Source: Phyllostachys edulis (Eukaryota > Streptophyta > Magnoliopsida > Poales > Poaceae). Taken from it: a stretch of 64,000 nt of DNA. The translations under genes and the position numbers were made by a program. The DNA is taken from NCBI GenBank assembly GCA_036346405.1, contig CM070562.1, positions 66,368,195-66,432,194 of the forward strand. Reading direction: 5' to 3'. Below the pieces are notes generated by a model. That model was given only the letters and a program-made list of their open reading frames with translations. It did no database searches and was not told the origin of the DNA. Positions 19,913-31,093 of this stretch are shown piece after piece. Each line of letters opens with the position of its first letter. Position 1 is the first letter of the stretch.

Positions 19913-22900
19913 CAAGGACGGATCCAGAACGAAAATGACCGGGTATCCCATACATATCATATATGTCTAATTACGAAGCAATATTGCATAGAAATTAGAA
20001 TAGTAATGTATTAAACAATTCAACATGACGGATGAAAAAATAGCTATCAAAGTACTTACCAAAACAAAGAATCCTACATTCCTAGTAGTAGTTTTGGTTA
20101 ACTATGGCAAAGTGAATAAATGATGGATAAAGTTCCAAACCATGGACAAAAGATGGTCAGCATCGGCAAAAAACAACATCTGACCTTGATAGCCTACAAA
20201 AAGTAGAAGAAATCACTTAGTAAAATTTTAAGTAAAAGAATCATGAATTTATCGAAACAAAGATAAGTACATTACATTTTATAACTTCTTTCTACGCTCC
20301 CTTAAGTTCTGGAAGCGATGAATTACAGCATCATTGGTAACTTTCCCCATTTCGCATTTCTCCACTTAGCAAATAAGGCTATCTCTCAAGAAGTCATCGC
20401 TAATGCGATTGCGCAAATATGTTTTCACAATTTTCATAGCTGAAAAGCATCTCTCAACTGTAGCAGTGGCAACAGGCAAAACTAGTGTTAGCTTCAAAAG
20501 TCGATAAACCAAAGGATAGCAAATATGTTTCCTTGTCTCCACCATTTTTTGAGAAATGTCGCTAATAGTCTCTATGTTAGAGAATCTATCATCCGCACAC
20601 ACATCGGTAATGTAGAGACGAAGGTGGTGTTTAAGATCCCTCAATTCCCCATCATCAAAATCATTGGGATAAAGTTTAGCAAGATCCATCAAATGATCCA
20701 AATTGAAATCACGAAATGATTCTCTTGGACTCAAAGCGGCCGAGCAAACAAGCAATCTAGAGTTTTTCTCGTTGAAGCGACCATCAAGTTCTTGAAGTAA
20801 CCAATCAAGAATATCATTAAAACAATCCACATCATAATGATGCTTGTTGGTAATTCTAGATTTTTGGCGTGGCTTCTTTGGATTCACGTAGGCTTCTCCC
20901 ATTTCCAATTTGGAAATATCATGCTTCTCACAGAAGGCATACACTTCATCTAGGACAGAATCTCATCCATGCCTCTTAAGCTCGTCCAAATGGCTTTTGG
21001 TTGATTTCACACAATCAATGGCATTCACAATGTCTTGATCCTTCCTTTGTAAAGTTAATGACAATGTGTTTGTGATTATTAAGATGGTCAACATAAGCTG
21101 CAAATAAAACGCAAAATCAAATGACTGAAAATAAACTAGATGTCCCCATGCTTGCCTTCTATTTTTGTCATCCTTGTCTTCTTGTTCCACATATTCTAGC
21201 ACTTTAACAACCGTTGGGAACAAATCAACCAAACTCTTAAGAGTCTTATAGTGAGAACTCCAACGAGTGTCTCCGGGTCTTTGAAGACATAGCTCTTGAT
21301 TTAACCCTGTCCCTGTTTTAAGTAACCCACAACCTAAGGCCTCATACACATGTTCTCGATTGATATCTCGAATCATATCCCTTCTCTTGGAAGATCCACC
21401 AACCACATTTAGCAAAACAGAAATCATATCAAAAAAATTACCAATGCCTTTATGTTTTCTTACAACAGCCACGACAACTAATTGAAGCTGGTGAGCAAAA
21501 CAATGGATATAATATGCTGAGCTATTTTCTCTCATAATCAATGATTGCAAACCATTGAACTCACCTCGCATATTGCTAGCACCATCATATCCTTGGCCTC
21601 TAACTTGTTTCAAGCTTAGCTTATATTCCGCAAATAAAGAATCAATAGAGGATTTGAGGAACAAAGAAGTTGTCTCTTTTACATGAACAAGGCCAACTAA
21701 CCTCTCTTTAACAATTCCACATTTATCAACATATTTCAAGACCACCGCCATTTGTTCTTTGCAAGCCACATCCCTGGACTCATCAACTAGCAAGCAAAAC
21801 ACATCATGTCCAATTTCTTCAAGAATAGATTGCAATATTTCCTTTGCAAAACAATGTACTATGTCCTTTTGAATGTTTGGAGACACCATCAAATTATTAC
21901 CTGGAGCATTGTTGCCTACAACCTTGCCTACAGTTGGATTCTGCTCAGCAGTATAAGCATGAAATTCCTTGAAATTTTCTTTATTAGAGGACTCATCAGA
22001 CTCATCATGGCCTCGAAAAGGCAATCCTTGCTTCAATAACAGTCTAGCAACATCAACTGAGGCATTTAGTCGAGTATAATAAGCAATCTTCTCAACATTA
22101 CTTTGGTTATTCAAAGCAACATAAATGTGTTGATCTTGTTTCAACAAAGAATCACAATCTCTCTTTGCTTGGTTGTGAACACTATTGATATCTCCTACAT
22201 GCTCCTTTAGTCTAAATTTTTTATTCCAACTAGACCAACCAGTTGTAACAAATGCATCATACCCAGCTTCTTTTTTGTTGCGGCCTCTAAACAAGAAACA
22301 ATAAAAACAATATGCTTTATCTTTGGATTCGCTATACTCAAGCCAACTCCCAAACTCAGCAAACCATTCAGAATTAAACCTTCTATTTTTACCGCCAATC
22401 GTTGAATATGGAAAATCAAAAGTGCGAGGTTGGCAAGGCCCATTATCTAGGTACTTTCTTCTTACCACATCCTTTTGATTAGGAAGGTACTCCTCTATCC
22501 TTCTCCTTTTGCCGGGATCAAATTGAATCTCTTCTTCCCAATTGATTGCTTCTATAGGTGAAATCGCTGCATTAGTGGCATTATTTCCTTCATGGGAGGG
22601 GCCATCGTTCTGTTCATGTGATGGGACATCATTCTCCTCCCGTGGTGACGCTTTTCTTTTAAGAAATCTTTCGATAAATTTACCTGTCATTTACCAATTA
22701 TTTGAATACTTGATTAGATATTTGTACTATAGAATAATAGAAACATACATTCGTAGTCATTTATTTAAAATTGTGAGGCTTACTTACTTGACATTGTGTC
22801 TCAACTCTCAAGAGTCAAGACTGAAGTAGTCAAAAACTCAAACCAAATCTTGACACATCACATATTCTAATTCCCAAGTACTACCATAATTGTAAAACCC

Positions 22901-23686
22901 AATCCTAGAGTTTAAGAAAATATACCAACGACAACGATTAGCAAATTGGATCTCTAATTAAACATAAAAATAAAATGATAAAATTAGTGACTGTGCTTGA
23001 TGGTAAGAGCCCAACCAGCAACCGTATGCGCAATTGTTTCTGGAGTCCTGCCTGGGGAAAAAGATGGTTCCAGGAGTCAAAAGCTGGCACGTATCAACTA
23101 TCAAAGAAAGAAAGCAAGCAAAGTAGCAAACACATCTGAATCATGGGGATGGAATCATGGAAGGAGGCAGTACCTGCAGGAACCGACGGCTAGAAATTTC
23201 AACCGTAGAAATTGTGTCTCGTCTGTCGTCTCGGACTCTCGGTGCTTCCGGGTTCGACCTTGACGGCTTGACCGGCGGATGGAATTCCAGAAGACACGAA
23301 CTCGCCCGTAGGCCGTATCGCGCACGCCCGTCCGTATCGGCGCACGCTCGCCCGTATCGCGCACGCCCGCTGTCCGCTGAGCTACCTGGGCCTGGGCCGT
23401 GCACTCGCTCCCTCGGCTGGTCCTGCACTCCTGCAGCCCTGCTGCGCGCCCGGGCGGGAAGCGGCCAAGCGGGCCCACGCGCCAACGCGACCACGCGCCA
23501 AAGCGCCCATGCGCACGCGCCTTAGTCCGCCCCGGTGGTCCGTCGGTGTCCTTCGTGAAAATTAACGGGTGTCCAGACTCCAGTCCAGTATTTATATACA
23601 TGAGAATAAGGGATATATATACATATATAACGATTTTGAACCCGGTGTTCTGTGCACCCTAGTAGACTTTACTGGATCCACCCCTG
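19913..23686 (-). mobile_element. hAT DNA transposon, near-complete
   Basis: Left end CAAGGACGGATCCAG and right end (reverse strand) CAGGGGTGGATCCAG form the short hAT-type terminal inverted repeats. The flanks GGTAAGCT (19905-19912) and AGTAAGCT (23687-23694) are an 8 bp target-site duplication with one mismatch, the hAT size. A transposase with a hAT dimerisation domain lies on the minus strand. The 1 kb behind its start contains a strongly GC-rich stretch (23250-23530) that may be promoter or leader. Confidence 0.92.
20366..22690 (-). pseudogene. hAT transposase, ZMYM1/DUF4371-like, one in-frame stop
   Basis: One continuous frame of 775 codons is broken only by a TGA at 20963-20965 (after KSHLDELKRHG). 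From the N-terminus: a Lys/Arg-rich start (FIERFLKRKASPREE), a TTF-type zinc finger (residues ~75-160, with FNSEWFAEFGSWLEY and CFYCFLF), the DUF4371/RNase H-like core with LLVDESRDVA, QVRGQGYDGASNM and RWSSHYKTLKSL, and a C-terminal hAT dimerisation domain (PVATATVERCFSAMKIVKTY). Length and order are those of plant zinc-finger MYM-type protein 1-like transposases. The single stop would remove the dimerisation domain, so the copy is probably inactive unless the stop is bypassed. The transposase would bind the terminal repeats and cut and paste the element. Confidence 0.92.
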
Positions 23687-23694
23687 AGTAAGCT

Positions 23695-25319
23695 AGACCG
23701 TAAAGAGTGACTAGGAGCACCTGCCGTGTTGGGACCTCTTGTACTACTTTCAAGCACTGTAGCAAGTCTCTTTGATGATACATGGTCTCCTCTGCCCATC
23801 TTTATATCTTCACCAACTACCACGGACATTGGTTCAGCACTTCAGCTTCCCTTGCAGATAGAACATGTCCTCGTCTACTTCTCTACTGTCAAACCTCAAG
23901 AAGGTCTTCCTCGTCTTGCAGCTGTATACATCATAGATACCATCTTTCCCTCCCCATGCATGCATGCCATACTAACACCTCCGATGCAATGGCATATTCT
24001 TGGTTACAGAGCAGCAATCTGCAAGCATATGCCACGGTTCAGGATCGGATTGGGAGGCATCGGCCATCTGGAATACATTTCTTTTCTCATGTTTATTGTT
24101 ACACAATGGCCATCTCCTTTGGAACTGAGATGCAATCACGGACTCCGGAGAGATTTTAGTGGCCATTCAGGCATTCACCGAGAACAGACAAGACTGCAGC
24201 AAGAAAAACTAGACTGTGTTGCGCCGAAAAGAATGCAGCAATGAAGAAACAAGCAAGCAAATACTAGTTTAAAGTCTCCATCGTACGTTTAGATTATTTC
24301 TTATGAATGGGTGCTATTATATATACGAAGAACCGCGTTTCCCTAACATCAAAAGTTTTTGGATAAGTTGATCAATATATAAACTCAACGTGCGTCGTCA
24401 AAAAAGAAAAAACCCCTCAACGGGCAAGGTTAGGTTGATCGGCACATAAATCTCAACACTAAGGACTATTGTCGCTTGTATGATTGCCGGTAACGACCAT
24501 GGGTGAATGTGTATTTCCAAGTGTTCCATTTAGTCATACTTCCGGAGATATATGGTGCTAATCATCCAAACCATAAACGGAAACATAGTCCATAAACATT
24601 ACTCTTGTTCTCCCATTAAAAAAAAACTTTTGTTCTACAAATGAATATTGTGCTTCAGTACACCCGCTGATGCATACGAGTGTTTCTTTTAATTTTTTTT
24701 TCTGGCGCGGTATGGGGGTGCCTATTAATTTCTAGGAAAATCTATGATAAACACTTCCCTAATAATTGCGCCGGTTAAAATTTGTAGTAGTATAAGAGAT
24801 CTATTTGCTGTCAGGCTTAACTATAAGCTTCTGTCAGTAATGTTATAATGTCGTGCTTGTGTACATGCAACCTTAGTACGATTTTAGTTTGCCCCACCCT
24901 GCACTTCACTAGCATATGTTCTTCTGTTATATATGCAAGGAAAAAGTCCGTATGACCCCTGAATTATTGTTGTGTGGCCACTTAACTCCCTCACCTGAAA
25001 AACCAGATTGTAAGCTCATCTACGACAATTGTATGGTCGTAAGACTTTCTACGACCAGATCGACCACAATCACCCTATGGTCAATTGAATCCACAAACAC
25101 GTGGACCCAATCGACTAGGGACTCTATTCACTGCGCTTATTTATGCGTAGTAGTTATACATATGCCGTTATTCTCTGACATAACTGCACATAATCCTCTG
25201 TTTCTGGCATAACTGCATGGTGAACGTGGAGGAGGATGTTTTTCTGACAATAACCGCCATCAAACGTGCGCAAATAACCAACCGTTGAGGTGCCTCCTAG
25301 CACGTAACAACTGTCACCC
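23695..25319. other. Intergenic, second copy of the repeated host block
   Basis: About 23780-24630 matches 18770-19440 and its first ~70 bases match 50200-50270 (CTCTGCCCATCTTTATATC). An ORF at 23726-24244 lies in this block but its frame is not kept in the other copy, so I do not call it. At about 24940 a stretch starting GGAAAAAGTCCGTATGACCC resembles a Mutator-like terminus; no partner was found. Confidence 0.45.
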
Positions 25320-25328
25320 CCTCAGAAG

Positions 25329-26579
25329 GGGACAATTGAGAATATGTCACTCCATAGAACCGGCTTCTACGTTTTGCCATTATGAATAATGCAATTGACG
25401 ATTTGCTATTTTGTAGAAAAGACCATCATTGTTTTCCCATTTTTGCCATTTCCCCCTTTTTCGGCCACGCAAAATGACCACATTACCCCTCTTCTTTTTG
25501 TTCATTCTAAAGTTGGATTGCATAGACAACAAACAAGCTACGAGAGCAAGAAACAGAAGAACACCACCAGCATCAGCACAGCAAGTGCAACTACACCTAC
25601 AGATATTTGGGTGAGAAATGCTTCGGTCCTATTGGCTGGTACTTCACAGAAGCCACCACCATTTTCTCCCAGACCGGTGGCTCTATCGCCTACCTCATCT
25701 TCATCGGCCAGAACATTTTCTCCGTCTTCCCCAGTGGCGGCCCCACCTCGCCGGCCACCGTCATCCTCGCGTTCATTCTGCCGGCCGAGGCCACGTTCTC
25801 CTTCATCTGCTTGCTCTCGTCGCTCATGCCATTCAACATCCTCGCCGCCATTGCATCCACACCTACCAGTCGCCTCCGCCAGGAGGCCGTTGTCCGCACG
25901 GTGATGACGCTCCTCTGGTGGCTCCAACACCACCCCACCGTAGAGCCAGAGCCCATCTACCTCCTCGTCACCCTCAAGTGCGCCCCTATTCGCCTCCCAC
26001 ACTCCCCCTTCCCCTCCATCTCTCTCGTCCCCGACCGCCTCCCCGACAACATCTAGCCTCTCCCCTCCTCCATGCTCCTCTCCCTCCCTACCGCCGCGCG
26101 CCGTGGCCTGGTCCTCATTGACCGCCGCCTCATGGAAGGCGTGGCGGTGGAGTAGCAGGGGAGGATGAAGCGGCGGTAGAGGAGTAGGGGAGGGTGTGGC
26201 GAGGCGGCGGTTGAGGAGGCGACACATAGAGGACCTGGCGGGGCGGGGGCCCAGTCGATGGCGATAGCTAGAGCGACGCCGAGGCAAGGCAGCGGCTGGT
26301 GGGGCTAGCTCGACCGGAGGGAGGAGGTTCTGGAGGAAGAAATACAAGAGGAAGAGAGGCCAGATGAAGAAAGAAAAGAGGAAGAGAGAAAGAGAGGTAG
26401 TGTGGTCATTTCACATGGCCGAAAAAGGGGGGAAACGGGGGGAGAAATGGCGATTATGGCAAAACAATGATGGGTACAATGATTATCTTTTCTACAAAAT
26501 AGCAAATCGTCAATTGCAATCTTTATAATGGCAAAACATAGAAGCCGGTTCTATGGAGTGGTATATTCTTAATTGTCCC
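25329..26579 (+). mobile_element. Pack-MULE (Mutator-like element carrying a host gene fragment)
   Basis: Ends GGGACAATT and AATTGTCCC are parts of long (~170-200 base) imperfect terminal inverted repeats, about 25329-25510 and 26395-26579; both contain ATAGAAGCCGGTTCTATGG-type and GCAAATCGTCAATTGCA-type sequence in opposite orientation. The perfect 9 bp duplication CCTCAGAAG (25320-25328 and 26580-26588) is diagnostic of Mutator-like elements. There is no transposase. The interior holds a piece of an amino acid transporter gene and GC-rich sequence, so it is non-autonomous and fits the Pack-MULE class. Confidence 0.93.
25598..26056 (+). pseudogene. Captured fragment of an AVT3-type amino acid transporter
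   Basis: Reads LGEKCFGPIGWYFTEATTIF, then SQTGGSIAYLIFIGQNIFSV, SPATVILAFILPAEATFSFI and CLLSSLMPFNILA, ending in a frame that becomes proline-rich and stops at 26056. This pattern (GGSIAYLIFIGQN, LSSLxPFxILA) is that of plant vacuolar amino acid transporters of the AAAP/AVT3 class, where it spans about two to three of the eleven membrane helices. N- and C-terminal parts are missing. The fragment lies inside MULE terminal repeats, and transcription could only give a truncated or chimeric protein. The GC-rich stretch from 25900 to 26330 may be further captured sequence whose origin I cannot name. Confidence 0.8.
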
Positions 26580-26588
26580 CCTCAGAAG

Positions 26589-27214
26589 CTATATAAGGGA
26601 TAACACCGGTGGATAAAAGGAGAGAGGGCACAAGAGACAAAAGTCATTAGTCTTAGTTTTCGGTGACTTCTTTGTTGTTGTTAACATAATCAATACAAGA
26701 ACATAGGAGTATGATTGTTATTCTCTCAGAAAAAGACATGAACGTGTCTAAAAATCTCTATGTCTCTTTTTGCATAGTCTCGATCAAAAGCCATAACATT
26801 TATTTTATAAGATCGATATTAAAGCATAGACAATTAGGGTATGCAGTCCAAACAGAATCAGATTCAATAATACCAGTGCAGCACTGTCAGATACTGAATC
26901 ATCGCAATGTCCTGCAACATTGTCAAACAAATTTAGACAATCGATTTTGGCGCATTCAACTTGTAAAATCACATCGTACAGCAGATCTGTCTGTTTGGCT
27001 GACGATTAGGACTACTGGGACACCAAATTACAAAAGCACAAAAAAAATCTGTTGATGAAATGCCAGGCCACCGTACACAGTTTCTTGCTCTGTTCAATGT
27101 TCATGAGGTGAGTAACAACATTTTGAGTAAGCATACAGGTTACAACAATATATGCTGAGTAAGTTTAGTGACCCACTGTGATCTGATTTTTTATTTAGAA
27201 ACTGTGATCTGACA
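26589..27214. other. Intergenic, continuation of the repeated host block
   Basis: About 26840-27030 resembles 50600-50815: both contain CCAAACAGAATYxGA, a GACTTGTAAAATC-type word and GACACCAAATTA in order. No gene is supported. Confidence 0.4.
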
Positions 27215-27219
27215 TGTTA

Positions 27220-28861
27220 TGTAGGATCGGAATCTTTTTCTATTTTGGCCCTCTGACCTAAATCAATTGCAAAAATGACTCTTACCCTGTTTTATTTGCA
27301 AATCTAGACCCCCTCCCTCACCTTCTGCGCTCCCCGACCGTGGAACATGGGTACTCAAAGACAAATCTCATGAAATGGACGGCGATCATGAATCAGGCGT
27401 TCAGCTCGGCCACCATGAAAGTTGACTTCAGCTCACGGACCGTGGCATGTGGCCATTCCCACGCTGGGCCACCCCCTGGCGCCTTTCCGCGCTCGGGGAG
27501 TGCGGAAGTGACCTTCCCCACTCCCCGACCGCGGAAGGTGGGGGAGGGGGGGTCCAGTTTTGCAAAAAAAGTGGTACGGGGGTTATTTTTGTAATTGCGT
27601 GGCGCCAGGGGGTTAAAACGAAAAAAAATTCTGTAGGATCGTTAATGACAATCAAAGGAGGGTGAATGATTGTAATCCACAATGGAAGCTTTTTCTTCAA
27701 ATCTACTATCTTCTGATTGTTCAACCTGCTAATCCGAAGCACCACGAAACAAAAAGACAAAGAAACAGAGGAAAATAACTTTCTCGATCAGAGCAAGATG
27801 CACGTGTCTTTAAGCGATTGCAAGGTACTATATCGAACAACGCAGAGTACTGTAAAACAAAAACCAATCTGTAGCTTTTAGTGCTTGGGTTTGGTGCTTG
27901 ATTTGATTTTCCTGGCTTGCGTGTTATCTCAGGTACTAGCAACTAGCACATCCACCAAAGCTCCCACGGGATTCTTCTAGAGATCAGATCACACGATGCA
28001 AAAGCCTATTCTCATGTTCGCACAAACAAAACCACACCTAATCTCACCTCAAGCTGCCAACCCTTAATGCTTGCCACAAAATCTCACGTGATGAAAAAAT
28101 CAAGCCGCGGCACACAGACGCACAAGCAAAAAGAACAATCAATCAATAGTACAATTCTTTGGATTAAGTCAATGCAACCATACTCTACATTATGTTGCAA
28201 GTCACAGCCGTCAAAGCACGCCTCACCTTCACGTGCACAGCCGCTGCTAACCCTCACCTTCACGTGCACATCCAATAGCACCTCTCCAGCCGCCGCCAGC
28301 CAAGAGCCAAAACTGCCGAACAACTCAAAACCCTACAGCCGCAAGCCTTTTATACCAAAGAACTCATCCGATACCTAATCACATACGGCAAGGAATAAAT
28401 CCAGAACTCTAGAACGTGTACACCCGTCGGACCATACATGTACAGCCTAAACAGCCCATAATTCTAGTTTCCTAATTTTTCTTAGCCTTCCAAGTTTGGA
28501 CACCCCAAAACTATCATGCGTCGTAGCCTCCGGACTGCACATCCGTAGATCTAACACGCATCATCCATCTTTGATCTCCACGCACCCTAACTCGAGCTCG
28601 ACCGTCTCCTCCAGCATCCTCGACCCTTTGGACCATGACTTCGCACCAAGCCATCTCCCGGTCACCGCCGTAGACCACGATCGCTTCCGAGTCACCCTGC
28701 ACATGCAAAGACCAAAAACACCATCTTTTTCTGGCACAAGTTTTTCCCAACTTGACCGACATTAGTTCATACACGCCACACGCCTCAAATAATCATCAGT
28801 ACTCAACATTGTCAATTATTCATCAACTAAAATATACTAGACCTAGCCACATGGTCTAACA
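27220..28861 (-). repeat. 3' LTR of the long-gag element (interrupted)
   Basis: Bases 27632-28861 align with 32400-33622. The first ten bases, TGTAGGATCG, are duplicated at 27220-27229 because a MITE inserted there. The LTR ends with CCTAACA-type sequence (GGTCTAACA). Confidence 0.9.
27230..27631. mobile_element. MULE-type MITE nested in the LTR
   Basis: A 402-base insert is flanked by the perfect 10 bp duplication TGTAGGATCG (27220-27229 and 27632-27641). Its ends are imperfect inverted repeats: GAATCTTTTTCTATTTTGG on the left and, reversed, GAATTTTTTTTCGTTTTAA on the right. Duplication length and A/T-rich termini fit a Mutator-like MITE. No coding capacity; the GC-rich centre contains words of the CTCCCCGACCG kind in two copies. 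Confidence 0.85.
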
Positions 28862-29441
28862 ATCTCCCTCTTGATGAATACATTAACAATACTTCAAGGT
28901 TGTGAGTTGAATTTTGAAAGAAAAGAAATTTGCAAAAATAAAGTTTCAAAGCTGCAAAGCAAACTTCAAAACCACAGCTGAAAAACTCCCCCTCAACACA
29001 AGGAAAGCAAATTTCTCCATTTTTTTTTTAAAATTCTCCCATTTTTCTCACCCTTTGGCAATGGAATCATCAAGAACTTCAGACAAGGAATAATTCTAAA
29101 ACAAGGGAGTAAGGAGAGTAAAGATCAAGAAGCTTTGTAGATTATCCAAGTCACTTCGCATTGATTTAGTAAATTAACCAAGCCATCTTTTTGAGTAGAG
29201 CTATCTAGATCATATAAAGTCATATACCATATAGCAATGTCAAAAACAAGTCTTTTGGAATGATTATGCATTTTAAATTCATGACAGGCATCTCAAACAA
29301 TGACTAAACCAATCATAAGCACCACAAAAAGATATCACCAAGAAAAGTGAGAGCCTAATAGTGAGACACAAGTTAAATCTAGATGAGCTAGCAGTCTCAT
29401 ATAACACCCTATTGCTTCACTTTCAATTCTTATTTGCATGT

Positions 29442-29665
29442 GGCATGCTTGGAGCATACTTCTTTTCAAGGGTGGCATGCTTGAAGCATACTTCTTTTTC
29501 TTTTAGCACTTTTGTGTGCATATTTTTCCTTTTGAATATACATAGCTATGTATGGCATGCTTGAAGTATACTTCTTTTCATTTGAGCACTTTGGTGTGCA
29601 TATTTTTGTTCTTTTGAATACACAGCTATGTATGGCATGCTTGAAGCATACATCTTTTCATTTTT
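29442..29665. repeat. 80 bp tandem repeat in the non-coding part of the long-gag element
   Basis: The word GGCATGCTTGAAGYATAC starts at 29474, 29554 and 29634 (80-base spacing), with a shorter partial unit starting at 29442. Each unit holds the near-palindrome GCATGCTTGAAGCATAC. It sits where pol is missing and may be a spacer expansion. Confidence 0.88.
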
Positions 29666-30091
29666 CTTTTCTCAACCCTTTATTTTTTATATATAACATG
29701 CCAAATTGAGTGAGCATAACAGGATTGCAATGAGAAACATACTTGCTGCAAATCCAAGATTTAAAAAGACTCATAAACAAGCTCATCCTTTTCCATGGAC
29801 ATCTCCAAGTGATAACAATAATCAATCTAGTCAAAGTGTTCAACCATGTCATGCTTTAGTTCTAATGTAGCAAGTTTATTAAAACCAGTCAAGATCAAGG
29901 CTACACAGCACATGAATAAATATGATAAAGAAAGCTCTACAACTCCTTCGATTTCAATGGCTTGGACTTGATGAATTGTTTGACAAGCATAATAAATAAA
30001 GCTTCTGAAATTTTAAACAACAAGCTCCCCCTTAGAATAATCCCATAGGATGCAACACACCCAACTCACTTTGCAAATAAGATCTAGGAAT

Positions 30092-31078
30092 CTAGTATTG
30101 AGATACACGATATGGAGGAACAGCAGCAAAACTAGAACCAGAACCACGTGTGCGTGCGTGATCAAAACGCGAATTATGTGAATTAAATCGCAAACCAGTA
30201 CGTGAAGCAAATTTAAAGCCATCATAAAAGTCCTCTAAAAACCTAGCTTTCGCATTAGTTCTAGGGACAATAAAAGTGGTTGCACGTTTTTGTCTTAAGG
30301 CATTAAATCTTTCCTTTTTCTCTTTCTTAACACGCCTAAAGCAAAATTCATGCAAATACCCATCTCTACCACAATAGGGGCAATGAAATTTAACATAATT
30401 AGAATTCTTTTGAGATGACGAGCTAGCACCTACAACATTAGTAGAAGAGCTTTGCACAAAACCAGCAGATTTAAACATAGTTTTATGAGGCTCACTTTTT
30501 GCTTCAATTAGCCCACTTCCAATGACTTTAACTATCTTAGGTGGATTATTCTTGGCATAAATAGCAGCATTAAATCCTAGACCAGTGTTTTTAACACTCA
30601 GTTTTGACTTGTCTAGAATCATATTCAAAATTTTCTTGCCAAAAGAAAATCTCTCTAAAGTGTCCTTAAGGTACTCATTTTCTTTAGATAAAGTGGGATA
30701 AGTTGTGCATTTAACAGATTCAATCACAGTTTTCTTAGAAGCACTAGACTGAGCCAATCTTTCTTTTTCAGCAAACTCATTTAGTTGTCTGGTTAAAGCT
30801 TTTATCTCTATTGTAAGTTTAGGATAGTTAGAGCAAGAAGTTATCTCATGATAAAGCATCTGTTGAATTGTTTCCTGAGAAGTATTGAGTCTAGCTTCTA
30901 GCAATTCACAATTAGAGCAAGTTTTAGTTTGAGCATTTGACATACTTGACTCTAAACAAGTAGAACTAGACTTGAGCTTTTCAATTTCATCATATGCAAG
31001 TTTTAACTTTTCATCACAAGAGTCATGTGCTAGTCTTAACTTATCAAATTTAGTATGTATTGACATAGCAGTCTCCAA
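30092..31078 (-). CDS. C-terminal gag segment with coiled coil and altered zinc knuckle
   Basis: In frame with the upstream gag but separated by a TAA at 31094-31096. It is a long Glu/Lys/Leu-rich region suited to a coiled coil (KFDKLRLAHDSCDEKLKLAY), then KNSNYVKFHCPYCGRDGYLH and a basic tail (RVKKEKKERFNALRQKRATT). The zinc knuckle has C, C and C in place, but the usual His of CX2CX4HX4C is Tyr (CPYCGRDGYLHEFC), so metal binding is doubtful. The tail resembles the extended gags of some plant copia families. No protease follows. Confidence 0.75.
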   Translation of the reverse strand: METAMSIHTKFDKLRLAHDSCDEKLKLAYDEIEKLKSSSTCLESSMSNAQTKTCSNCELLEARLNTSQETIQQMLYHEITSCSNYPKLTIEIKALTRQLNEFAEKERLAQSSASKKTVIESVKCTTYPTLSKENEYLKDTLERFSFGKKILNMILDKSKLSVKNTGLGFNAAIYAKNNPPKIVKVIGSGLIEAKSEPHKTMFKSAGFVQSSSTNVVGASSSSQKNSNYVKFHCPYCGRDGYLHEFCFRRVKKEKKERFNALRQKRATTFIVPRTNAKARFLEDFYDGFKFASRTGLRFNSHNSRFDHARTRGSGSSFAAVPPYRVSQY

Positions 31079-31093
31079 TTCATAAAATAAAAC

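Noticed and set aside
23141..23601. Arg/Ala-rich open frames on both strands
   Set aside because: They lie in the GC-rich leader of the hAT element and have no recognisable domain; composition explains them.
23726..24244. 172-codon ORF
   Set aside because: Part of the repeated host block; the frame is not preserved in the copy at 18.8 kb.
25538..26347. 269-codon open frame on the minus strand
   Set aside because: Antisense to the captured transporter fragment and GC-rich sequence inside the Pack-MULE; opposite-strand artefact.
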